Positions 15,445 through 25,400 of a stretch of DNA of 40,567 bases are shown in pieces (positions within the stretch are counted from its first letter, which is position 1; each line of letters begins with the position of its first letter). The DNA is from Methanobacteriota archaeon. GTDB lineage: Archaea; Thermoplasmatota; Poseidoniia; Poseidoniales; Thalassarchaeaceae. The position numbers and the translations under genes were made by a program. A model generated the notes under the pieces. The model saw only the letters and a list, made by a program, of their open reading frames with translations. It was not told the DNA's origin and made no database searches. Where the stretch lies: positions 1-40,567 of the forward strand of contig PSPX01000016.1 of assembly GCA_004195715.1 (NCBI GenBank), given 5' to 3'.

Positions 15445-17172
15445 ATGGGTGTGCGCTCGCGAAGTGGAATCGCCCTCCTGATGGCCGCCGTGATGGTCTC
15501 AGCGCCGCTCGGTGGCTGCTTATTCACTGAAGAAGAGGGTTCGGCGAGCGCATCCAGCCTGAGTGTGAGTCCTGAGGTCCTAGAGGCGGGTGTATTCCAG
15601 CAGGTCGAGTTAAGCGCCAAGGCCGCTATGTCAGTCTATGTCCCATATTTGGTCATCGACCCGGCAACTGGATTTGTGCAGAACTCGACCGTGATTGACC
15701 TCTTATCCGGATCAAGCGTTACTCTGGAAATGCTCGCTCCACCGAGGGTAGATAGTGTGTTGCTGGTGGTTGGGGATAAGGGGCGAGAGCATTGGCCGGC
15801 GCGTGACTCCAGCGAGTCCTGGATGAGTTGGTTGATGAGAGGAGGTGATGCTGGGAAAGATGGCAATGGTGTGATGCGCGTCACCCATGATGAAAACTCG
15901 ACATTGGATACTGTCAACCACAGTAGCGAGCGCGGTGGGCGTGTCTCGGTCAAGACCATTGATTCCCTCAGACCACAAACCACAGGGCTCGATCAGGGCG
16001 GTGCACATTCCAGTGGATTACTGCATGGTAGGATAGTGTATGACAGGCTGCACGAGATTACAGATCCCGGGCTGGCTCTCGACGTTGATGGTCGCTCTGG
16101 CTACTGGGACAGGTGGGCCGGCCAAGGCAATCCGGCCTACGAGGACGCGGCTCAATACCTCATTTCCGAACTAGATTCGTTCGGATTAGAGGTGATGACT
16201 CACCGCTTCGAGTTTACTGACATCTTCAACATCCAGAATCCCGAGGCGTACAATGTCTGTGCGTACAAGTGGGGCTCCGAATTACCAAATGAATGGTTGG
16301 TGTTCGGAGCTCACTTCGACATCGCACCGCCTGCCAACGCCGTCATACTCGATCCCCACACCACCGGCTCGAGAACATACGGCACCCGTGTGGGAGCCTA
16401 TGACAACACAGCTGGCACCTCGATGGTACTGGAGACTGCGAAGGTCCTAGCTGACTTTGAGTCCCGTCGAACGATGGTGTTCTGCCTGTGGTCTGGTGAG
16501 GAAGGAGGCAAGCGCGGTTCCGACTACTGGACCGAGTACTACGTGAAGGAAGACCACCCCGAGGTCACGGTCACGAATTACATCAATCTCGACATGGCAG
16601 GAGTGAACTGGCCCGGAGGGGGCGGGGCGCCGCACGGAGACCCTGATCCGCAAATCGATGAGGGTGGTTACCCGAAGGATTCTGAGATCTGGCCGATGCG
16701 AGTCTACATTGGTCCGGGGCCTAACCACGACAGTCTCGATCAGCCCGGGATGGTAGGGCTGTCTCAATGGATAGGAGGAGATGCACTCGGGCTCGAGGAA
16801 CAGATGGGGACGCTGGTCGGGGTGAACTACACGGCAGACACCTGGAAGACCGATGTCTGGCTGGACATGGACAGACCCGAGATTATTGTCTACGAGGATA
16901 CCACCGCGAGGAGTGACCATGCTAGCTTCCAAGATAATCTGGGAACGGTTACCGTTGGCTTCGGGGGGTTGGTAGACGGTTACTGGTGCTACCACCAGAC
17001 CTGTGACACTCTTGAGGAGATGGAAGATTGGATGGACACTACTGGAAAGGACTACGGAGAGGAGAACTCTGGTGTCTCGAATCTCGTAAACAGCCTCGAC
17101 ATGATCACTTGGTGGGCTCTGATGATATTCTTCCACTGCGACGAGAAGCCTGTGCTGAATGCTATTGAGTAA
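15445..17172 (+). CDS. Secreted M28 zinc aminopeptidase, lipoprotein
   Basis: The 575-residue exported peptidase begins with a signal peptide ending in a lipobox-like PLGGC (Cys25). After a linker domain of about 190 residues comes the M28 fold: VFGAHFD supplies the first zinc His and Asp, VGAYDNTAGTSM the bridging Asp, WSGEEGGKRGSDYW the catalytic and metal Glu pair, and NLDMAG the next Asp. The distal ligand is probably the His in RSDHASFQ. ATG at 15445 gives the signal peptide; the longer frame overlaps the upstream gene. A role in degrading peptides outside the cell fits a heterotrophic planktonic archaeon. Confidence 0.9.
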   Translation: MGVRSRSGIALLMAAVMVSAPLGGCLFTEEEGSASASSLSVSPEVLEAGVFQQVELSAKAAMSVYVPYLVIDPATGFVQNSTVIDLLSGSSVTLEMLAPPRVDSVLLVVGDKGREHWPARDSSESWMSWLMRGGDAGKDGNGVMRVTHDENSTLDTVNHSSERGGRVSVKTIDSLRPQTTGLDQGGAHSSGLLHGRIVYDRLHEITDPGLALDVDGRSGYWDRWAGQGNPAYEDAAQYLISELDSFGLEVMTHRFEFTDIFNIQNPEAYNVCAYKWGSELPNEWLVFGAHFDIAPPANAVILDPHTTGSRTYGTRVGAYDNTAGTSMVLETAKVLADFESRRTMVFCLWSGEEGGKRGSDYWTEYYVKEDHPEVTVTNYINLDMAGVNWPGGGGAPHGDPDPQIDEGGYPKDSEIWPMRVYIGPGPNHDSLDQPGMVGLSQWIGGDALGLEEQMGTLVGVNYTADTWKTDVWLDMDRPEIIVYEDTTARSDHASFQDNLGTVTVGFGGLVDGYWCYHQTCDTLEEMEDWMDTTGKDYGEENSGVSNLVNSLDMITWWALMIFFHCDEKPVLNAIE

Positions 17173-17193
17173 TCGAATAACTGCGGGCTTATT

Positions 17194-17208
17194 CCTATCA
17201 TTGATAGG
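17194..17208. promoter_or_regulatory. Perfect 15-base palindrome, likely operator
   Basis: CCTATCA-T-TGATAGG is a perfect inverted repeat with 7-base arms and one central base. It sits directly upstream of an A/T-rich TATA-like stretch (17213-17222) and 34 bases before the HTH gene start. This placement fits a dimeric regulator binding next to the basal promoter, possibly autoregulation. Confidence 0.5.
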
Positions 17209-17212
17209 CACA

Positions 17213-17222
17213 TTCAATAAAA
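17213..17222 (+). promoter_or_regulatory. TATA-like element of the HTH gene
   Basis: The stretch TTCAATAAAA is centred about 25 bases before the ATG at 17242, the spacing expected for a leaderless archaeal transcript. Confidence 0.45.
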
Positions 17223-17241
17223 TGGCAGTTTTCCACACTTC

Positions 17242-17532
17242 ATGGAACCCAGTAAACTCGCCACAATCGCCAAAATGCGTGCATTGGGCTACAGTCAGCG
17301 AGAGATTGCTGAAGAGATTGGTGTGAGCCAACCCTCTGTGGCCTACCAATTGCGCAAGCTCAAGCGAATGTCTGTCGAGGGATCGAGAGACGAATTGCTA
17401 TCGAGGATCCTGCTCGGCGGCTTCCTCGGTTCGCTCTCTGGCTCCGCCCTAGCAGGATTCCTGCGTTTCTCCAACACTAATGACGAGAAGGAATCTCCTC
17501 TAAGTCCCGACACCTTTGATGACGCCATCTAG
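17242..17532 (+). CDS. Membrane-tethered helix-turn-helix protein
   Basis: The 96-residue protein has an N-terminal HTH of the resolvase/Sigma-like type (KMRALGYSQREIAEEIGVSQ, then PSVAYQLRKLKR, residues about 10-45). A single hydrophobic, Gly-rich segment follows (ILLGGFLGSLSGSALAGFL, about 56-74), then an acidic tail. This is the layout of a transcription regulator anchored in the membrane. The gene is preceded by a perfect palindrome and a TATA-like element. Its last four bases overlap the end of the convergent M50 intramembrane protease gene, an obvious candidate to release it. The DNA target is inferred, not shown. Confidence 0.8.
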   Translation: MEPSKLATIAKMRALGYSQREIAEEIGVSQPSVAYQLRKLKRMSVEGSRDELLSRILLGGFLGSLSGSALAGFLRFSNTNDEKESPLSPDTFDDAI

Positions 17533-18365
17533 CCGAGGAGAGAGTTGAGATGTGTGAAGTTGAACCAAACTAGGCTGACACAGATTATCAACCATATCCA
17601 GAAGACTGGGATTGACCAAGTCCTGATTTTCTTTCCGTCCAACGGGCCAAAGGGAAGCATGTTGAACAGGGCGAGCACTGCATTCCCCCATAGCCATGGT
17701 TTGAGAATTACCTCACCCACAATAGGTTCTGCAGCACCGAGGAGGATTGCTATCAAGCCAAGAAACCATAGAGCCACATTGGTTACAGGCCCGGCCAAGG
17801 CAATCTTTCCAAATTGAGCACGGGTTGTATGGCCGGCGACCATCACAGCGCCGGGTGCCATGAATACGATGCCCAAAATCGCTGCAAGTAACACGCCAAA
17901 GCGAAGACCACTAGGTGATGCCCGAAACTCGGCCCAACAGCCATACTTGCGTGCTACCACCTTGTGGGCTATCTCATGCAGTAAGAAAGCGGGAGCGAGA
18001 GCGATGAGATAGACTACCCCCCCAAAGATGAATAGTTCGGGATAAGCCAAGGCACCACGGATGCCTTGGACAGACATGAAAGCTAGAGCCAAGGAGAGCG
18101 CAAGTGTTGCTTGTGTGAGGTGCTGGACCTCCGTCTTAGAAAAGTGCCAGATGGAGCCGGTGTGAACTGGTATGGGTCGGGCCTGTTCTTCGACTCCGAA
18201 TATCCTCATGAAGGGCGCGCCCGAGCCGGTCGCGTGGACCACTCGAATGTGCGGCTGGCGCCAGTTTCCATCATCGCGAGCTGCGCTATGACTGCCTGGA
18301 GAGGTCTTCTTGTCGAATGGGTCGTCATCGAGCCAGTGCGCCCTCGGGTCTCTGTCGCGGCTCAT
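17529..18365 (-). CDS. M50 family intramembrane metalloprotease (site-2 protease-like)
   Basis: The 278-residue membrane protein has a soluble N-terminal region of about 80 residues and about six membrane segments. The zinc site is LLHEIAHKVVARKYG (HEIAH 130-134), and the third ligand is in NMLPFGPLDGKKI (LDG about 242-244), both standard for M50 proteases. It cleaves substrates within the membrane. It overlaps the upstream zinc-ribbon gene by four bases (ATGA) and so is translationally coupled to it. The convergent neighbour encodes a membrane-tethered HTH protein, a plausible substrate. The start is ATG at 18365. Confidence 0.9.
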   Translation of the reverse strand: MSRDRDPRAHWLDDDPFDKKTSPGSHSAARDDGNWRQPHIRVVHATGSGAPFMRIFGVEEQARPIPVHTGSIWHFSKTEVQHLTQATLALSLALAFMSVQGIRGALAYPELFIFGGVVYLIALAPAFLLHEIAHKVVARKYGCWAEFRASPSGLRFGVLLAAILGIVFMAPGAVMVAGHTTRAQFGKIALAGPVTNVALWFLGLIAILLGAAEPIVGEVILKPWLWGNAVLALFNMLPFGPLDGKKIRTWSIPVFWIWLIICVSLVWFNFTHLNSLLG

Positions 18366-18931
18366 CCCTCATCCCCCTCCAGAAGTTTCTCGACCTCAGA
18401 GAGAAGTTCCTCCCATGTCGGCATGTGCTTGGGTCGCTCACCGGTAATTTTTGCCAGCATTTTCTCTCTCTGTTCTGCGCTGAGTTCCACATCGTGCCAC
18501 TCGTTGTTGTTGGCAACATCTCGAATTAAGGATCTTTGTTTCTTGTTCTTCTGTTTCTCGAACACAGCAATAATCTCCTCGATGGTCTTGGCTGGAGCCT
18601 TGCCCTGATGTGCATCGATGAGTGTGGAGTAATGAATCATCATCTCCCCGTGTGTTGAGTCCTCATTGTAATCAATTGGATTGGCTAGCATGGTCACGAA
18701 TTCTCTTGCCAGTCTATCGGCCTTAGATGTGGCCTGAGTCGACAGTCGTTCCCTCGTCTTCGCGTGTGACGCAATACACAAGCGACAGCGTTCCGAGCCG
18801 GCGACATCTGGCTCGTCGCAGCATAAGCAGCAGACGGCGAAACCCATCATGTTCATCGAGGACCGGGGTAGGCTCACGTGCTCCGCTCCGACTCGACCGT
18901 CATCAATCCTACTCACAGCCTGTGCATTCAT
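18362..18931 (-). CDS. Zinc-ribbon plus helical protein, unknown
   Basis: The 189-residue soluble protein starts at ATG 18931, since the longer frame overlaps the divergent MFS gene. Near residue 35 it has a compact four-or-more cysteine cluster, CCLCCDEPDVAGSERCRLC, which should bind zinc. The rest is helical and highly charged, with KADRLAREFVTMLANP, an EEIIAVFEKQKNKKQRS stretch and a C-terminal EELLSEVEKLLEGDEG. It may bind nucleic acid or protein. Its stop overlaps the M50 start (ATGA), so the pair should act together. No named family is recognised. Confidence 0.7.
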   Translation of the reverse strand: MNAQAVSRIDDGRVGAEHVSLPRSSMNMMGFAVCCLCCDEPDVAGSERCRLCIASHAKTRERLSTQATSKADRLAREFVTMLANPIDYNEDSTHGEMMIHYSTLIDAHQGKAPAKTIEEIIAVFEKQKNKKQRSLIRDVANNNEWHDVELSAEQREKMLAKITGERPKHMPTWEELLSEVEKLLEGDEG

Positions 18932-18955
18932 GAGTCGCCTGTTGTTGCATAGACC

Positions 18956-20521
18956 ATGGACGCGCAGACGGTGCACGAGCGACGATGGCAGATCCTCGCT
19001 GTGATGAGTCTGAGCCTAGTAATCACCCTGCTGAATAACGTCACTGTCAATGTGGCTCTGCCCGAGCTCTCGAAGGATCTGGGGGCGGACAACACCGAGC
19101 TCCAGTGGATTATGGATGCATACGTCGTGGTGTTTGGAGGAATGTTGCTGGTGATGGGGGCCGTTGGGGATCGTTTTGGTCGCAAACCGGCCCTGATGAT
19201 GGGTCTAGCAGTGGTGGGGCTGGTTTCCGCACTAACCGCCCAGTATGCCACGACATCTGATCACGTAATCGGTGCGAGGGCTCTAATGGGCCTGGGAGCG
19301 GCTCTGGTGATGCCTGCGACTCTGTCAATCATCGTCGTGGTGTTCCCTCCTGAGGAAAGAGGGAAGGCGGTCGGTATCTGGGTGGGCATGGCTGGGATAG
19401 GTGCGCCCATCGGCTTGCTGGTAGGGGGATGGGCGGTGGAAAACTACGACTGGAGGATGGTCTTCTGGATTAATCCCCCGTTAATTGCTCTGGCTATGGC
19501 TCTGGGTATGCTACTGGTGCCTAACTCCCGTGACGAGAAGGAGACGCCTTTGGATCCGGTTGGTGCGGTTCTCTCTGTCGGCGCTCTTGGTTCTATTCTG
19601 TACGCCATCATCGAAGGTCCGAGTTCCGGGTGGTCCAGCAATGGAGTCGTGGGCCTCGGTACACTAGGCCTGATTCTCGCTATTCTGTTCGTTCGTTGGG
19701 AGAGACGGACGGAGCACCCGATGTTGCCCATTGAATTCTTCCGGGACCGTGGATTCGCTCTAGGCCTAATCGCCATCAGTCTGGCCTTCTTCGTAATGTT
19801 CTCCTTCATGTTCACACAAATGCTTCACTTCCAGCTGGTGCGTGGCCACTCCGCGTTTGAGGCAGCCCTGCGCTTCCTGCCGTTGCCGCTTGGGTTGATG
19901 CCTGCCGCGGCGAACAGTGACCGACTCTGTGCGAAGTTTGGAAACAACAACGTGGTGGCCGTCGGGCTCACCCTAGTCGCCACAGCGATGCTAATCTTCA
20001 CGACTGTAGAGATAGGCACGGATTACCTCGTTCTGGGTCTAATCTTCTTCCTGACCGGGATGGGGATGGGGCTCACGATGGCACCGTCAACGACCATGGT
20101 GATGGATTCCATACCACATGACAAGGCCGGCGTGGGCAGTGCGACGAATGATGCGAGCAGGGAAGTTGGAGGAGCATTTGGAATAGCCATTGTCGGCAGC
20201 GTTCTCAACGAGATCTATCAGAATAAACTGGTGGTGCCCGGTGGTCTGGAGGAACATTCGGGGGTTGTCTCCGAGTCGTTTCCAGCGGCTATGCGGATAG
20301 GAGGAGAGTTACTTGCTCAAGGCAACACGCTTGGGGCCGAATTAATCGAGAATGCGAGATGGGCGTTCGTCGAGGGTATGACGGATGCCGCAGTGGCGCC
20401 CGCAATCGTGGCTCTGGTCACTGCCTACCTCGTCAAGAGGTACATGCCCAGTGGTTCGAGGCGAGAAGGTGGGGAGAGTTCAGTCCCACCAGTTGAGTCG
20501 GTCGGTGAAAACCTCTCCTGA
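18956..20521 (+). CDS. MFS transporter, DHA2 (EmrB/QacA) type
   Basis: This is a 521-residue proton-driven exporter with about 14 membrane segments. Motif A is GAVGDRFGRKPALM near residue 63, and motif C lies in GMAGIGAPIGLLVGG near 145. The N-terminal NNVTVNVALPELSKDLG and LQWIMDAYVV are hallmarks of the 14-helix drug:H+ antiporter-2 group. Substrates could be drugs, dyes or metabolites. ATG at 18956 is the natural start and lies 25 bases from the divergent zinc-ribbon start. Its 3' end overlaps the convergent PA14 gene by 42 bases. Confidence 0.92.
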   Translation: MDAQTVHERRWQILAVMSLSLVITLLNNVTVNVALPELSKDLGADNTELQWIMDAYVVVFGGMLLVMGAVGDRFGRKPALMMGLAVVGLVSALTAQYATTSDHVIGARALMGLGAALVMPATLSIIVVVFPPEERGKAVGIWVGMAGIGAPIGLLVGGWAVENYDWRMVFWINPPLIALAMALGMLLVPNSRDEKETPLDPVGAVLSVGALGSILYAIIEGPSSGWSSNGVVGLGTLGLILAILFVRWERRTEHPMLPIEFFRDRGFALGLIAISLAFFVMFSFMFTQMLHFQLVRGHSAFEAALRFLPLPLGLMPAAANSDRLCAKFGNNNVVAVGLTLVATAMLIFTTVEIGTDYLVLGLIFFLTGMGMGLTMAPSTTMVMDSIPHDKAGVGSATNDASREVGGAFGIAIVGSVLNEIYQNKLVVPGGLEEHSGVVSESFPAAMRIGGELLAQGNTLGAELIENARWAFVEGMTDAAVAPAIVALVTAYLVKRYMPSGSRREGGESSVPPVESVGENLS

Positions 20522-21583
20522 CTTGACTGCCTGCAGCACGACTGTTGAGGGTGTGTCCGGCTTAGTTGGAGAGAACACGGAACAGGGGACAATCTCGAAG
20601 GTGCCGTCGGGCTTCTTCCATCGCAATTTGGCCTTGGCCTGGCCGCCATTCTCGTAGTACTCCATTCTGAATTCGTAGATTTCTCCGGCCTCGAGCTCTG
20701 CGGTTGCCTGGTGCTTGCCGACCTGGTCGTACCACTCATCGATTAGAAGCTGGCCGTCTAACCACAGCCTGACGCCGTCGTCGTTGCTGGTCTCGAGAGT
20801 GTACGAGCCGGTCTCCCTAGGCAGCAGGAAGCCGGACCAACGGATGCTGAACTGGTCGCTGCCGACTCCGGAGGGTCCACCACCTCCCCAATTAGTGTCG
20901 ATGTTTGGGTCGACGCCGGAGACCTTGGGGTCCCCGGAGAGGTCCTTGTTGTCCCAAATCTCGGAGACCAGGCCGCCGCCGCAGTTGATCTGCACCACGG
21001 TCTCGGGCTGGGTGACCGCCTCGCTAGTTGAGTGGTTCCTCGCGCCCTCAGTGCCGTGGAAAATCAGGAAGAGTCCCCAGAACGGTCCTTGTAGTGCTAG
21101 AGCAGTCAGCATAAGCGCCGGTATGAATAGGGCCCAATACCACCCTTCCGGTTCCATCCCGATGCCGAACATGCCACCCCACCAAGTGAAGCAGGTGGAA
21201 CCCACGAAACAGAGCCAGAAGAGGAGCAAGCCGATGTGAGTCAGGTGTATACCGCCGATCTGCTCGGCCGCCCTCGCCTCGTTTGGCTTGCCCCAGAAAG
21301 CCCATGTGAAGAGAAGGGTCGAGTAGCACCAAGGGTAGAGGGCTATGCCGGTGAGGAGGATAGCGAGCTCGCCCCACCCCCAACCCGCGTAAGATGAGAG
21401 AGCTTGCTCCCACATCCAAGGTATCCCCCAGACAGTGAGGGCGAAGAGCATCCAAAACACCCCGATGAACATCGTAATGCAAGCTGCCACGAACAAACCA
21501 GAGTCAAACTTGGCGGCCTTGCTGACCTTGACGTATTCACCTGTTCCCCCCGAGGGTTTGGAGTCCTTGGAATAGGTTGACAC
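20480..21583 (-). CDS. Four-helix membrane protein with C-terminal PA14 domain
   Basis: The 367-residue protein has an N-terminal region with about four transmembrane helices, rich in Trp (residues about 28-185), followed by a PA14-type domain. The PA14 part includes FSIRWSGFLLPRETGSYTLE, then TSNDDGVRLWLDGQLLIDEW and a strand with YEFRMEYYENGGQAKAKLRW, a good match to the beta-barrel PA14 core that often binds carbohydrate. PA14 on a multi-helix membrane base is unusual, since it normally occurs in secreted enzymes and adhesins. The domain probably faces outward and binds surface sugars. It is convergent with the MFS gene. The purQ stop lies 36 bases upstream of its start. Confidence 0.83.
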   Translation of the reverse strand: MSTYSKDSKPSGGTGEYVKVSKAAKFDSGLFVAACITMFIGVFWMLFALTVWGIPWMWEQALSSYAGWGWGELAILLTGIALYPWCYSTLLFTWAFWGKPNEARAAEQIGGIHLTHIGLLLFWLCFVGSTCFTWWGGMFGIGMEPEGWYWALFIPALMLTALALQGPFWGLFLIFHGTEGARNHSTSEAVTQPETVVQINCGGGLVSEIWDNKDLSGDPKVSGVDPNIDTNWGGGGPSGVGSDQFSIRWSGFLLPRETGSYTLETSNDDGVRLWLDGQLLIDEWYDQVGKHQATAELEAGEIYEFRMEYYENGGQAKAKLRWKKPDGTFEIVPCSVFSPTKPDTPSTVVLQAVKSGEVFTDRLNWWD

Positions 21584-21619
21584 GAAATTATGGGGGGGGT
21601 TTGAGGATAAGGGATTATC

Positions 21620-22438
21620 CTACATTCTGGAAGCAGCGTACTCAACCGCGTTGTGGAAAATCGCCATGCCCTCGCCCTCACCGTGCTCGGTCTCCTCTCG
21701 TGTCCATGTTGCTCCCAACCAAGTAGAGTGGTTGGCCTCCGGGTGAGGCATGAGCCCGAACACGAGACCTGAGGGGTCACACACCCCGGCAATATTTCTC
21801 CAACTCTGGTTGGGTGAGACCGGGTATGGCAGGACCTCGTCGCTAGCTCCGGGGTATTCGGTGGAGGGATCGACGTAGCGGGCTACTAGCTGGCCGGTTT
21901 CGGCCCACTGATCGAGTAGATTGCGGTCGTCGGTTACGAACTTACCCTCCCCATGGCGAACAGGGACGCGCATGCGAGACACCCCTTTCGTCCAGATACA
22001 GGGACTGTCGGGGTCGAATTCGAGCGTGGCCCAGCGGTTCTCATAGTGCCCGCTATCATTGAGTGCAAGAGAAGCTGTCTGAGTTAGGCTGACTTCATCG
22101 TCGCCGGGAAGGAGTCCCATCTTGACCAAGACCTGAAAGCCATTGCAGATTCCTATCACTGGCTTGCCTGCCCTTACGAAGTCTCTGACCTGTTCTCTAA
22201 GGCCGAACCGCAGGCGGTTGCCCATCAAACGGCCGCTGCCAAGGTGATCGCCGAAGGAGAAGCCCCCGGGTACTGCCATGATGTGGTAGTCGTCGAGGCT
22301 GACTTCGCCGTTCACCAATCGATTGACGTGAATCTTGTCCGCCAAGGCCCCAGCCATCTCGAAGACTGCCATGGTCTCGGTCTCGCAGTTAATGCCAAAA
22401 CCGGAGATTACCGCAACCCTAGGTCTCGCAGACATCAC
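21620..22438 (-). CDS. purQ: FGAM synthase glutaminase subunit PurQ
   Basis: It is the glutamine amidotransferase of the fourth step of purine synthesis and feeds ammonia to PurL. The class I triad is present: the nucleophile Cys98 in VIGICNGFQVL, and the His-Glu pair in LMPHPEANHS near residue 239. GGFSFGDHLGSGRL near 58 is typical of PurQ. The start is ATG at 22438, three bases after the purL stop, so the two form an operon purL-purQ. At 272 residues it is slightly longer than the small PurQ of Gram-positive bacteria. Confidence 0.96.
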   Translation of the reverse strand: MMSARPRVAVISGFGINCETETMAVFEMAGALADKIHVNRLVNGEVSLDDYHIMAVPGGFSFGDHLGSGRLMGNRLRFGLREQVRDFVRAGKPVIGICNGFQVLVKMGLLPGDDEVSLTQTASLALNDSGHYENRWATLEFDPDSPCIWTKGVSRMRVPVRHGEGKFVTDDRNLLDQWAETGQLVARYVDPSTEYPGASDEVLPYPVSPNQSWRNIAGVCDPSGLVFGLMPHPEANHSTWLGATWTREETEHGEGEGMAIFHNAVEYAASRM

Positions 22439-22441
22439 GCA

Positions 22442-25400
22442 TCACCCCCCCAACGAGCCTTGCCAGGCCTTCTTCAACTCCGACATAGAGGCTTGCAGTG
22501 CCTCTGTATCGCCATAAGATACTGTGATTTCGTCGCCCACTTCCACTGTTCCCAATCTACTGCAAGAGTTACCCTTCATCGCAGCAGCAAAGGCATCGGA
22601 GTCTTCCGGAGACACGCTAACAAGAATTCTGCCGAGACTCTCACCGAACAGAGCCCCCCATTCGTCGAGGTGGTTGCAGTCTCTCTCAAGAGAGGATATG
22701 TCCGCGGACGCGCCTGAGTCTGATCCGAAGCAGCACTCAGCGAGGGCGACCGCGAGTCCTCCGTCACTGCAGTCATGGGCACTCGCAACTAGGCCTTCAG
22801 ACATTGCCGAGGTCAGAGCGCGGTACATTGCGAGGTTGCGCTCGGGATTGATGCGCGGCACCTCGCCGCCAATGCCCCCCGAACCTTCGTCGCGGAACAT
22901 ATAGGCAAGTTCGCTCGCACCGAGTTCTTGATGAGTTTCACCGAGAAGATAAATGTGGTCGCCCGGGCACTTGAAGTCGCTTGAAACTGCCTTGCGCACG
23001 TCGTTGTGATTACCAATCAAGCTGAACAGAATGGTGGGCGGGACGCTGATCTTCTCGCCGTGCATCGTGACATCATTTTTCATCGAGTCCTTGCCGCTGA
23101 TACACGGTAGTCTGTAGGCCCTGCAGACTTCGTCTATTGCTCGATTGGCACGCACTAACTGTGCAAGTTTGTAACGTCCGTCTGGTGTCTTAGTAGATTC
23201 CACAGAATCGGGCCAACAGAAGTTGTCCAATCCAGCTATCATCTCAAGATCAACTCCGACGCAGACTGCATTGCGCAGCGCCTCGTCAACACTTGCAGCA
23301 GCCATAGAATAGGCATCGATGTCCGAGTACCGAGGAGTGATTCCGTTCGAGATTACGGCCCCCTGAGTTCCGCCAAGTAGGGGTGCGATGACCGCAGCGT
23401 CTCCAGGAGCGTCGTGGTTGACACCACAGAACGGCTTGATGACTGTCTGTGCGATGACTTCGTGGTCATAGGAGCGGACCCAGGCCTCCTTACTCGCCAC
23501 GTTCGGTCTCGCCATCAACCGAGACAACACATCGCCCATACCTGTGGCAGACATTGAGGGTGGCCAGAATGGCTCGTGCTGGGGGGGTGTCCACTCTGAT
23601 TCGAGTTGCAACTGTGGGCAGCCGTCGTGCAAGAAGGAAATCGGTATGTGAGCTACCGGAGTATCGGCGAAGCGCACAACGAATGCTCCCGAATCAGTGA
23701 ATTCTCCAATGTTCGTAGCCTCAACCTCGTGGAGTAAAGCAAGAGTTTCGAATGCCTCACAGTCCTCCGGCCTTACGCCCACCGTCATGCGCTCTTGTGA
23801 CTCCGAAACTAGGATTTCCCACGGTGATAAACCGGCCTGTTTGAGGGGAACAACTTCCAGGTCTATCTCCGCTCCGTTGGTGAGTTCGGCCATCTCCCCC
23901 ACACTGCTAGACAGGCCGCCAGCTCCGTTGTCAGTGATAACCTGAATAATTCCAGTATCCCTCGCTTCGATGATCATATCAATCATCTTCTTCTGGGTAA
24001 TTGGGTCGCCAATTTGTACCGCAGAAGACGGGCTCTCTTCTGTCAGCTCGAGACTGGAGAAGGTGGCTCCGTGGATACCGTCGCTGCCAACTCTTCCTCC
24101 GACCATGTAGATGATATCACCCGAACTTGGAGTCTTGTCATGGCTCTCACGCCCATCGGAGAGCCGGCGAGGCATGATGCCGACGGTACCACAGTAGACC
24201 AGTGGCTTGCCGAGGTAGCGCTCATCGAAAACCATGGCTCCGTTGACTGTGGGGATACCTGACTCATTGCCTCCGGCGCGCACCCCAGCGTGGACCCCTC
24301 TGAATACCCGAGAAGGGTGGAACAGGCCGGGTGGTAGGTCTCCTGTGTAATCAGGTGGACCGAAGCAGAAAACATCGGTGTTGGCGATGGGGCGGGCGCC
24401 CAGCCCAGTCCCGAGGATGTCGCGGTTGACTCCAACTATCCCGGTTATTGCCCCCCCGAACGGATCCAAAGCACTCGGAGAATTGTGAGTCTCGGCCTTC
24501 ATGCACAGGCTCCACTCATCGTTCCAGGCGATTACGCCTGAATTGTCGTGAAATACGCTCAGAAGCCAATCGACCTCTTTCTGAATGTCCAATGTCGGGC
24601 TCACGATATGTGTCTTGAACAGTGAATCAATGACCGAAGATTCCCCTGTCACGTTGTCCTTGTGGTTGATCCTTGCTGCGAATATCTTGTGAGAGCAGTG
24701 CTCAGACCAAGTTTGCGCCAGACACTCAAGTTCAGCATCTGTAGGGGCTCCAGCGGGCAAACCAAGGCTCTCCCTCGCCACTCTGACTTCGGGGTCGCGA
24801 TAGTGCGCCTGAATGGCGTGCATCTCATTGAGATTGAGGGCGAGCAACCCTGTCTCACTAATCTCCTCCAACTGCTTGTCGCTCACCTCAAGGTCGACGA
24901 AAGCAGGCTCAGCGAAGACAGCGGGGGGTCTGTCGGGAAATCCCAGAGAAGGCCAACGAGCGGAGGCACAATCATCTGCTCCCGCAATAGCGCAGCGCTC
25001 AATCATTGGATTGTGAATCATAGCGGCAAGTTCGGAGGGATTGGTGCCTTCTGGAAGGCCCCAGAACATATAGGTCCGGCTTGTTGCAACTTGGGACTGA
25101 CCTGCCAATCTCGGGTATAGGGTGATGAGTCCGTCGAGGCCCGCCTGCCCGGCGTTATCCGTCACCCCGGGTTTGAACCCGACTTGGATGACAGCCTCAG
25201 GAGTATGGGGGAACAGGTCGTTGGAGTTCAACAAGGCCTCGTTGCTGGAACCTATCTCAATTACGGGGTCGGCGAACAGGTCGTACACCGATCTCTCAAC
25301 CTCATCCTGACTCATCTCAGCCTTGATCAGGTACCCGAGGTTGACTCGTACTCCTCCAACCTTGATTCCGTAATCGGCAGCCAACATAGTGGCCACGCTG

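Noticed and set aside
14922-15620. A 232-residue minus-strand frame
   Set aside because: It spans two plausible plus-strand genes and has no domain or ribosome site.
17194-17208. Palindrome as a transcription terminator of the M28 gene
   Set aside because: There is no T-run, the arms are not G/C-rich, and the site lies immediately before a TATA-like element, so an operator is more likely.
16447-17349. A 300-residue minus-strand frame over the M28 gene
   Set aside because: The plus strand has a complete M28 peptidase with all metal ligands; the opposite frame has no recognisable domain.
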